Positions 1-6,471 of a DNA stretch of 9,701 bases are shown here, piece by piece; the first letter of the stretch is position 1, and every line of letters starts with the position of its first letter. The DNA is from Hyphomicrobiales bacterium. Lineage in GTDB: Bacteria > Pseudomonadota > Alphaproteobacteria > Rhizobiales > Beijerinckiaceae. A program made the translations under genes and the position numbers. The notes below the pieces were generated by a model, which saw only the letters and a program-made list of their open reading frames with translations, was not told the DNA's origin and did not search any database. The stretch is from assembly GCA_027489835.1 (NCBI GenBank), contig JAIXZF010000188.1, positions 1 to 9,701 of the forward strand, in the 5' to 3' direction.

Positions 1-250
1 CCGGATCAAACCCGCCGCCGCCCTGCTCGAAAGCGCGATGGCCAAGCCGGTCATAGGCTGCCCGCTTCTGGGGGTCCGAAAGGACCTGATAGGCCTCGTT
101 GATCTCCTTGAACTTGAGCTCGGCGTCCTTGTTGCCCGGGTTCTTGTCCGGGTGGTGCTGCATGGCGAGCTTGCGGAACGCCGATTTCAACGCGGCCTCG
201 TCGGCCGATTTGGGGACGCCGAGGACGTCGTAATAGTCACGCTTGGACAT
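1..250 (-). CDS. dnaJ: Chaperone protein DnaJ, N-terminal J domain (partial, 3' end outside window)
   Basis: DnaJ (Hsp40) delivers unfolded proteins to DnaK and stimulates its ATPase through the J domain. Only the first 83 codons lie in the window; the rest runs off the left edge. The translation begins MSKRDYYDVLGV and carries the invariant HPD tripeptide at residues 33-35, the same positions as in E. coli DnaJ, within the helix II-loop-helix III pattern (KLAMQHHPDKNPGN). Helix IV follows (EAYQVLSDPQKRAAYD), and the Gly/Phe-rich linker starts near residue 76. The ATG at 250 gives the canonical N terminus, but no good Shine-Dalgarno precedes it. It lies downstream of dnaK on the same strand, 566 bases away, a gap filled by palindromic repeats and a GIY-YIG gene. 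It may be read through from dnaK or use its own promoter. The identification is secure. Confidence 0.96.
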   Translation of the reverse strand, partial: MSKRDYYDVLGVPKSADEAALKSAFRKLAMQHHPDKNPGNKDAELKFKEINEAYQVLSDPQKRAAYDRLGHRAFEQGGGGFDP

Positions 251-294
251 GGTCAGGCTCGACGGTCGCGGCAGGAGAGGGCAACGCTAAAGCG

Positions 295-329
295 AAACGT
301 GGGTGGCCGGGTCAAGCCCGGCCATGACG
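295..329 (+). repeat. Palindromic repeat copy A (REP-like)
   Basis: This 35-base unit starts AAACGTGGGT and ends GGCCATGACG. Its core is a hairpin, GGCCGGG-TCAAG-CCCGGCC, with a 7-bp stem and a 5-base loop. It is identical to copy C and is the exact reverse complement of copy B, with identity extending one more base to 294/393. It lies in the gap between dnaJ and the GIY-YIG gene. With copy B it forms an inverted doublet separated by 28 bases. On the minus strand it supplies a CTTGAC hexamer 61-66 bases upstream of the dnaJ start. Confidence 0.9.
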
Positions 330-357
330 AAAGAGGGCGGCCTTTCGGGATCATCAC

Positions 358-392
358 CGTCATGGCCGGGCTTGACCCGGCCACCCACGTTT
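358..392 (-). repeat. Palindromic repeat copy B (REP-like, inverted)
   Basis: This is the exact reverse complement of copies A and C over 35 bases. Its last base (392) is also the last base of the GIY-YIG stop codon (TGA on the minus strand, 394-392), so the repeat abuts the end of that reading frame. Read on the plus strand it encodes the peptide MAGLDPATHV, a translation commonly met in spurious alphaproteobacterial ORFs. The 28-base spacer to copy A contains a further short hairpin (CGAAAG...CTTTCG, 328-347). Confidence 0.9.
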
Positions 393-676
393 CAGCCGAT
401 CGTTTCATATAGATCGTTCCAGTACACATTCATGCGGTGAATGGCCTGCACCTTCCAGGCGCGCGGCCAGTGCTTCATGTTCTTTTCTTGCTGAATGGCT
501 TGGCGGATGTCGTCGAAGCGGCTGTACCACACGAGGGTTTTCAGTCCGTAGCGCTTGGTGAAGCCGGGGACTGCGCCTTCGCGATGCTCCCAGACACGTC
601 GGGCGAGATCGGATGTAACGCCGATGTAGAGGATGCCGTTGAGCTTGTTGGTCATGATGTAGACCCAACCGCCCAT
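392..676 (-). CDS. Small GIY-YIG (URI-type) endonuclease domain protein
   Basis: This 94-residue protein is one stand-alone GIY-YIG nuclease domain of the URI/YhbQ-like family (COG2827 type); the reaction would be metal-dependent DNA strand cleavage. Visible motifs are VYI at 5-7 (GIY position), YIG at 17-19, the catalytic Arg in LARRVWEH (residues 26-27), and the metal-binding Glu64 in QQEKNMKHW. So the active site looks intact. I chose the ATG at 676, not the longer frame from 754: family similarity begins there, GAGGG lies four bases upstream, and the extra codons are only repeat copy C in translation. Its GC (about 57% by hand count over 421-660) is below that of dnaK (about 71% in a 120-base sample), which suggests a separate history. 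It is co-oriented with dnaK and dnaJ. The in vivo substrate is unknown, and many relatives in this order are annotated only by domain. Confidence 0.9.
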   Translation of the reverse strand: MGGWVYIMTNKLNGILYIGVTSDLARRVWEHREGAVPGFTKRYGLKTLVWYSRFDDIRQAIQQEKNMKHWPRAWKVQAIHRMNVYWNDLYETIG

Positions 677-685
677 TATGCCCTC

Positions 686-720
686 AAACGTGGGTGGCCG
701 GGTCAAGCCCGGCCATGACG
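686..720 (+). repeat. Palindromic repeat copy C (REP-like)
   Basis: It is identical to copy A over all 35 bases. It ends one base from the Shine-Dalgarno (GAGGG, 685-681) of the GIY-YIG gene and is inverted relative to copy B across that gene. If the GIY-YIG frame is extended upstream, this repeat is read as WPGLTRPPTF, which explains the over-long open frame from 754. Confidence 0.9.
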
Positions 721-767
721 GCCTGATGCAGCATCCCGGCCTCCATTGGCCCAACCTTCACCGAACG

Positions 768-801
768 CGCCATGGCCGCGCTTGACCCGGCCATGGCATT
801 T
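768..801 (-). repeat. Palindromic repeat copy D, degenerate, just downstream of dnaK
   Basis: This is a diverged copy in the B orientation, one base shorter, with several changes in the outer arm. The changes leave a perfect 9-bp outer stem, GCCATGGCC (769-777) with GGCCATGGC (789-797), so the hairpin is kept while the sequence drifts. It lies 15 bases beyond the dnaK stop codon on the transcribed strand, so it could act as a 3' processing or mRNA-stability hairpin. It has no U-run, so it is not a classical intrinsic terminator. Confidence 0.75.
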
Positions 802-816
802 CACGCCGCGCGAGAC

Positions 817-2736
<1,920 letters not shown>

Positions 2737-2787
2737 GGGATGATCCCTTTCGAAGCAAGATCCCGGCCGGACCCGAAGCATCCGGCC
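2737..2787 (-). promoter_or_regulatory. Two abutting hairpins in the dnaK leader; the second is ROSE-like and hides the ribosome binding site
   Basis: On the dnaK transcript, 2787-2765 forms a hairpin with a 7-bp stem, GGCCGGA with TCCGGCC. The next base begins a second hairpin, 2764-2737, that ends against the start codon. Its lower stem is GGGAT/ATCCC. Its upper stem pairs CUUGCUU with AAGGGA as U-A, U-G, a G-G opposition, C-G, U-A and U-A around a CGA loop, so the whole Shine-Dalgarno is buried. A UUGCU or UCGCU strand facing the ribosome binding site with a G-G mismatch is the hallmark of ROSE RNA thermometers. Those are best known upstream of small heat-shock genes in rhizobia. Pairing was worked out by hand; no folding energy was computed, and thermosensing is inference. 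Confidence 0.5.
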
Positions 2788-2890
2788 TGATGGTGAGTTT
2801 CAGTTCTGCGGCGGGACCGAACGGCGCGATCGGATAGCCTGTCGGCTGTCAAACCAGTTCGTCGAGGCGCTCCAGCGCGCGGTGACGGGC

Positions 2891-2919
2891 ATATGGGGGC
2901 AAGCCATTTGCAACGCAAG
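2891..2919 (-). promoter_or_regulatory. Candidate heat-shock (sigma-32/RpoH) promoter of dnaK
   Basis: On the minus strand, CTTGCG (2919-2914) and CCATAT (2896-2891) are separated by 17 bases; the second hexamer is preceded by three more C's. Alphaproteobacterial RpoH promoters have CTTGAA and a CCATNT-type -10 at about this spacing, so four of six -35 bases and essentially the whole -10 match. Transcription would start near 2884 and leave a leader of about 148 bases before dnaK, long enough to hold the hairpins at 2737-2787. The call rests on eye-matching only. Confidence 0.5.
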
Positions 2920-3034
2920 ACAATCGCCTAACAAAGCCATGGGAAAATTGCGTCCGTGTGCCCTCCGCGCGGCCGTTTGCCGGGCAGGGACGGTCCAAAT
3001 GCGAATTGACGGCCGGGGCCAAACACGGCTTTGA

Positions 3035-4087
3035 ATGCGCGTCATGCAACCGAGCGAAGCGCCGCCGCCTCCGTCAGTCCCGCGTCCGTGCCCGGCCCCG
3101 CCGCGCTCGCGCCGCGCCGGCTTGCCTTCGCAGGCTCGCCTCGGCCTCGTGGTCCTCGGTGTTTTCGCCGCCCTGTCCGCGGCCCGGGCGCAGCCTTTGC
3201 AATTGCCGGGAGCGGCAGGATCGTCTCCGGTCGGCACGCCTGTCGCCCCGCCGGCCGTGGCTCCGCCAGCCCCCGGAGCGCCCGCCCCGGGCGACGCCGC
3301 GCGCCGGGCAACCCTGCCGCAGGTCAAGGCGATCGCCGACGACGCCCTTCTCGGCCAGCCGCTCATGCATCAGGGCCGCAATGGCCGGCTGGTGATGGAG
3401 AGGCTGCGGCCAGGCCAGCCGGCCTTCGGCCTGCGCTTCTCGGCGGAAGGTTTCCAGACCACCAACGTGCTCGAGCCGTGCGGCGTGTCGTTCGGCGACC
3501 AGCCGGTGGCGCTGGAGAGCCTGGGCCGCCCGGCCGGGCTTCCGCGCTACAGGCTCCAGTCCAGCGTCTGCCCCATCGTCTTCGACGTGATGGCGAACGC
3601 GCTCCTGGTGATCGAGCCGCAGGCGCCCTGCGTGATCGAGGCGGCGCAGTGCCGGGTCAGCCCGCGTGGGCTCTGGGGGCCCGACGCGCGCGGCCTCGGC
3701 GCCGGCGCGCGCGACATCGAGCGCGACCGGGCCCGTGCCGAGGGCCAGGTCCGCGACGGTTTCCGCCTGCTCAGCGAACGCGCGCCCAACGACGACAAGC
3801 GCGCCATCGCCAGGGAGCAGGCGGGCTTTTCGTCGGAGCGCGAGCAGATCTGCCGCGATTTCCAGCGGGAGGATATCCACGGCTTCTGCGCCCTCAAGAT
3901 CACCGAAGCCCGTGCCGCCTCGCTGCGCGCCCGCCTCGGCGGCGACACGAAGCCCGAGCCGCGGCCGCGCCGCCAGCCCGCCGCCTCGCAGGCCGCCCCG
4001 TCCCAGCCGGTTCCGGCACCCGCCGCGCAGCCACGTCCGCCGCAGGGCGCGGGGCAGCCCATGCGCCTGCCGCAGCCGCAGCCCTGA
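3035..4087 (+). CDS. Exported Pro/Ala-rich protein of unknown function with six cysteines
   Basis: I do not recognise this family. The 350-residue product has a basic N-terminal region, a hydrophobic core (LGLVVLGVFAALSA, 36-49) and an ARA|Q signal peptidase I site after residue 52, so it is probably periplasmic or secreted. A Pro/Ala-rich linker (53-90) leads to a folded part of about 92-305. The mature part has six cysteines (149, 179, 199, 206, 273, 285), an even number that would suit disulfide bonds. The segment REQICRDFQ...HGFCALKITEARAASLRARL loosely recalls LprI/DUF1311-type repeats, but I would not rely on it. The last 45 residues are again Pro/Gln/Ala-rich. The start is uncertain: ATG 3035 and ATG 3044 both leave a long tail before the hydrophobic core, while a TTG at 3122 would give a compact 23-residue signal peptide but lacks a visible Shine-Dalgarno. 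It diverges from dnaK and converges on the methyltransferase gene 18 bases away. Confidence 0.8.
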   Translation: MRVMQPSEAPPPPSVPRPCPAPPRSRRAGLPSQARLGLVVLGVFAALSAARAQPLQLPGAAGSSPVGTPVAPPAVAPPAPGAPAPGDAARRATLPQVKAIADDALLGQPLMHQGRNGRLVMERLRPGQPAFGLRFSAEGFQTTNVLEPCGVSFGDQPVALESLGRPAGLPRYRLQSSVCPIVFDVMANALLVIEPQAPCVIEAAQCRVSPRGLWGPDARGLGAGARDIERDRARAEGQVRDGFRLLSERAPNDDKRAIAREQAGFSSEREQICRDFQREDIHGFCALKITEARAASLRARLGGDTKPEPRPRRQPAASQAAPSQPVPAPAAQPRPPQGAGQPMRLPQPQP

Positions 4088-4105
4088 GGCGACTCCGCTG
4101 GCCCA

Positions 4106-5053
4106 TCAGGATGCGGTCAGTCCTGTCTCCCAGCCCAGGATCGCGCGCTTGCGCGTCAGGCCCCAGTGATAGCCGGTGAGCCCGCCTGTCGATCCGAGCA
4201 CGCGGTGGCACGGCACGACGAAGGAGATGGGATTGCGGCCCACCGCGGCGCCGACCGGCCGCGCGGCCTTCGGCGCGCCCAGATCGCCGGCGATGGCGCC
4301 ATAGGTCGTGGCCTTGCCCACCGGGATGCGCAGCAGGCGCTCCCAGACGCGGACCTCGAAATCGGAGCCGATCATCACGACGCGCAGCGGCTGGTCGGCG
4401 CGCCATTGGCCGGGATCGAAGACCCGGCTTGCCAGCGGCGCGGTCGCCTCCTGGTCCTGCACGAGGACGGCATGGGGCCAGCGCCTCTGCATGTCGGCCA
4501 GCGCTCCCGCCTGGCCGCCCATCGGCTTGCCTGTGTCGGAAGCGCGCCCTGCAGCGGCTTTCTCGTCGACCCAGCCCAGCCCGGCAAGGCCCCGGTCCGT
4601 CGCCACGATCAGCGCCTCGCCGAATGGGGATGGGTGGAAGCCGTAGCGCATGGTCAGGCCCTTGCCGCCCGCCTTCCACTCGCCGGGGCTCATCGCCTCA
4701 TGCGTCACGAACAGATCGTGCAGCCGGCCCGGCCCCGAGAGGCCGAGATCGAGTGCGGCGTCGAGCAGGTTCGCGTCCTGCCGCAGGATGCGCTTGGCCT
4801 GGTCGAGCGTGACGGCCTGCAGAAAGGCCTTGGGCGTGAGCCCGCACCAGCGCCGGAAGACCAGATGCGTCTCGTCGGTGGTTAGCCCCACATGGTCGGC
4901 CAGCGTCTCGACCGATGGCTGGTCGCGCCAGCCTTCCGTGATGTGCTGGAGCAGCTTGCGGACGATCTCGTAATCGGCCTGGCCGGTTGAGAGGCTGGTG
5001 ACGGGCGCGGGCTCGGTGAGGAAACGCGCCGGAATGGCTTGCTGGACGGTCAT
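4106..5053 (-). CDS. AraC-type HTH / methylated-DNA-[protein]-cysteine S-methyltransferase (Ada-like, no N-terminal Ada sensor domain)
   Basis: This is a 315-residue suicide repair protein that moves the methyl group from O6-methylguanine (and O4-methylthymine) to its own cysteine. An AraC-family DNA-binding region spans about 28-127, with two helix-turn-helix units (TLADHVGLTTDETHLVFRRW and LLDAALDLGLSGPGRLHDLF). A ribonuclease-like MGMT N domain follows from about 135, and the catalytic domain contains the IPVGKATTYGAIA helix and the active-site motif PCHR with acceptor Cys282. The downstream GYHWGLTRK matches E. coli Ada GYRWGVSRK. The zinc/Cys38 methylphosphotriester domain that turns E. 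coli Ada into a transcription activator is absent. The ATG at 5053 has AGGGA eight bases upstream. The gene follows the DUF2244 gene on the same strand, with a hairpin terminator between them. An ada-like or ogt-like name would be defensible. Confidence 0.94.
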   Translation of the reverse strand: MTVQQAIPARFLTEPAPVTSLSTGQADYEIVRKLLQHITEGWRDQPSVETLADHVGLTTDETHLVFRRWCGLTPKAFLQAVTLDQAKRILRQDANLLDAALDLGLSGPGRLHDLFVTHEAMSPGEWKAGGKGLTMRYGFHPSPFGEALIVATDRGLAGLGWVDEKAAAGRASDTGKPMGGQAGALADMQRRWPHAVLVQDQEATAPLASRVFDPGQWRADQPLRVVMIGSDFEVRVWERLLRIPVGKATTYGAIAGDLGAPKAARPVGAAVGRNPISFVVPCHRVLGSTGGLTGYHWGLTRKRAILGWETGLTAS

Positions 5054-5118
5054 GGGCTTGATCCCTGTTCGCTGAAGCCAGACTAGGCCGATGAGGGACC
5101 GCGCGACACCCGATTTCC

Positions 5119-5147
5119 GGAAAGCCGTCATCGCTCGCGATGACGGC
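5119..5147 (-). terminator. Intrinsic terminator downstream of the DUF2244 gene
   Basis: On the minus strand, 16 bases after the DUF2244 stop codon, a perfect 10-bp stem GCCGTCATCG / CGATGACGGC closes on a CGAG tetraloop and is followed at once by TTTCC. The T-run is short, but the stem is flawless. It would separate DUF2244 transcription from the methyltransferase gene, whose start is 71 bases further on. Confidence 0.6.
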
Positions 5148-5162
5148 GATCGGCGGTCGGGC

Positions 5163-5672
5163 CTATGGCCCTCCCTTCGCCCGCGCCAGCGCACGCGCCA
5201 TGGCCTCGGCGAACTCCGCCCGTTCGCCCGGCGAGAGCGCCTGCGCCACAGGCACCGATTGGCCGCGCGAGACGACGCTGAGCTTCATCAGCCCGTAATC
5301 CTCGTCCTCCTCGCGCTCGATGCGCGTGAAGATCGTGTCGAAGCGCCATTCCGAGCGCTCGCCCTTCGGCGTCACCTTGGCCAGCAGCACCTTGAGGGGC
5401 GAGATAGCCACCTCCTCGAAGCCGCGCCCATCGCGGAAATTCACCCGGAAGGCGATGTAGAGCGCGAGCACATCGAGCCCGAAAAAGCCCGCCACGGGCC
5501 AGGCGCCCGCGATCATGAACGGAATCGAGGACACCACGCTCGCGATGCAGACGAGCGTCATCACCAGCCGGAAACCCTGCCGGCCGAGCGAGCGATGCGG
5601 CGTGATGACGGCGGAGAAGACCGCGCCGTCGGCGCTGTCAGCCTGTCCGGGATTCGGGTGGCGCGGATCCAT
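5163..5672 (-). CDS. DUF2244 domain-containing membrane protein
   Basis: This 169-residue inner-membrane protein belongs to the uncharacterised DUF2244 family (COG5488), common in alphaproteobacteria; the function is unknown. An N-terminal segment with PHRSLGRQGF (25-34) leads into two hydrophobic stretches, about 35-54 and 57-76, that should form a helical hairpin. A hydrophilic cytoplasmic domain rich in Arg and Glu follows. The pattern of a short N-terminal strand, two helices and a soluble tail with conserved WRFD and PGER-like segments fits the family. The ATG at 5672 lies 22 bases from the nth start on the other strand. It has no clear Shine-Dalgarno, and a TATAGT sequence ends only eight bases before it, so the message may be nearly leaderless. 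A terminator follows the gene. Confidence 0.88.
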   Translation of the reverse strand: MDPRHPNPGQADSADGAVFSAVITPHRSLGRQGFRLVMTLVCIASVVSSIPFMIAGAWPVAGFFGLDVLALYIAFRVNFRDGRGFEEVAISPLKVLLAKVTPKGERSEWRFDTIFTRIEREEDEDYGLMKLSVVSRGQSVPVAQALSPGERAEFAEAMARALARAKGGP

Positions 5673-5680
5673 GGCGCCGC

Positions 5681-5688
5681 ACTATAAA
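5681..5688. promoter_or_regulatory. Shared -10-like AT patch between DUF2244 and nth
   Basis: The 22-base gap between the two divergent starts is GC-rich except for ACTATAAA. On the plus strand TATAAA (5683-5688) ends six bases before the nth ATG. On the minus strand TATAGT (5686-5681) ends eight bases before the DUF2244 ATG, and a weak CTGGCT -35 lies 17 bases upstream of it. Either start would produce an RNA beginning at or next to the start codon. No convincing -35 was seen for nth. Confidence 0.35.
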
Positions 5689-5694
5689 CGGGCC

Positions 5695-6450
5695 ATGACC
5701 GCAAGCCAGCCTCCCGTCCGCCCCGCAGCCCGCGCTGCGACGAAGCCCGCGCGCGCCGCCGCCGCGCCCCCGCCGGGCGGCGCGAAGCCCGTTCGCAAGG
5801 CCAAGGCGGTGAAGGCGCGGCGCCCCGAGGAGGTCCGCGCCATATTCGGACGGTTTCAGGCTCAAGAACCTGAGCCGAAAGGCGAATTGGAGTCGGTCAA
5901 CCCCTTCACCCTGCTGGTGGCGGTGGTGCTGTCGGCCCAGGCCACCGATGCCGGGGTCAACAAGGCGACGCGCCCGCTCTTCGCCGTCGCCGACACGCCC
6001 GCGAAGATGCTGGCGCTCGGCGAGGACAAGGTTCGCGATTTCGTGAAGTCGATCGGCCTGTTTCGCACCAAGGCGAAGAACGTGATCGCTCTCTCGGCCA
6101 TGCTCATCGAGCGCCATGGCGGCGATGTGCCGCGCACGCGCGACGAGCTGGAGCAATTGCCCGGCGTTGGCCGGAAGACGGCGAACGTCGTGCTCAACAT
6201 CGCTTTCGGCGAAGTCACCCACGCGGTCGACACCCATGTCTTCCGCGTCTCCAACCGCCTGCGCCTCGCGCCCGGCCGCACGCCTCTCGCCGTCGAACTG
6301 GGGCTGGAAAAGGCGGTGCCGGCCGAGTTCGGCCGCCACGCCCATCACTGGCTGATCCTGCACGGCCGCTACACCTGCAAGGCGATCAAGCCGGGATGCG
6401 GCCGCTGCGTCGTGGCCGACATCTGCGACAGCACCGACAAGCGCGTCTGA
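5695..6450 (+). CDS. nth: Endonuclease III (DNA glycosylase/AP lyase)
   Basis: Nth removes oxidised pyrimidines in base excision repair and nicks the resulting abasic site. The 251-residue product shows the helix-hairpin-helix LPGVGRKTANVV with catalytic Lys161, the catalytic Asp179 in AVDTHVFRV, and the iron-sulfur cluster cysteines 228, 235, 238 and 244 in the classic C-x6-C-x2-C-x5-C spacing. The segments LLVAVVLSAQATD and HHWLILHGRYTC are near-identical to E. coli Nth. It is about 40 residues longer than the E. coli enzyme because of a basic, Pro/Ala/Lys-rich N-terminal extension (1-43). Such tails are often seen in high-GC alphaproteobacteria and are probably disordered. ATG 5695 is chosen; ATG 5671 is in frame but its codon overlaps the DUF2244 start codon on the other strand. 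The gene converges on the amidase gene, 21 bases away, with no terminator visible. Confidence 0.97.
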   Translation: MTASQPPVRPAARAATKPARAAAAPPPGGAKPVRKAKAVKARRPEEVRAIFGRFQAQEPEPKGELESVNPFTLLVAVVLSAQATDAGVNKATRPLFAVADTPAKMLALGEDKVRDFVKSIGLFRTKAKNVIALSAMLIERHGGDVPRTRDELEQLPGVGRKTANVVLNIAFGEVTHAVDTHVFRVSNRLRLAPGRTPLAVELGLEKAVPAEFGRHAHHWLILHGRYTCKAIKPGCGRCVVADICDSTDKRV

Positions 6451-6471
6451 GTCGCCGCGCCTTGGTTGCGC

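Larger units (their letters stand above)
357..721 (-). mobile_element. Candidate GIY-YIG cassette bounded by 36-bp inverted repeats
   Basis: Copies B and C form perfect terminal inverted repeats (357-392 and 686-721, 36 bp each) around one gene and its ribosome binding site. Nothing else fits inside: the stop codon touches the left repeat, and the GAGGG ribosome binding site at 685-681 touches the right one. The unit is 365 bases long and sits between dnaK and dnaJ, genes that are often adjacent. No target-site duplication is evident at the outer edges. The outer copies A and D make each boundary an inverted doublet, as in REPIN elements, so the true mobile unit could be larger or could be the repeat alone. 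Calling it mobile is inference; the geometry is seen directly. Confidence 0.4.

Noticed and set aside
38..412. A 124-codon plus-strand ORF ending in MAGLDPATHVSADRFI
   Set aside because: The first half is antisense to dnaJ, and the recognisable peptide is repeat copy B in translation, not a protein motif.
392..676. GIY-YIG gene as a homing endonuclease in an intron or intein
   Set aside because: dnaK has a complete coding sequence and dnaJ has an intact start and J domain. The gene lies between genes, so there is nothing to splice.
677..754. Upstream extension of the GIY-YIG reading frame to an ATG at 754
   Set aside because: The added residues are the translation of repeat copy C. Family similarity and a ribosome binding site both point to the ATG at 676.
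295..801. Four repeats of about 35 bases considered as a CRISPR-like array
   Set aside because: Orientation alternates, spacing is irregular, one interval holds a gene, and no cas genes are present. They are palindromic REP-like elements.
2847..2852. A perfect TTGACA on the minus strand upstream of dnaK as a housekeeping -35
   Set aside because: The region 16-18 bases downstream is GC-rich with no -10-like hexamer.
3006..3011. TTGACG just before the exported-protein gene as a -35
   Set aside because: It is too close: a matching -10 would fall at or beyond the start codon at 3035, and no -10-like sequence is there.
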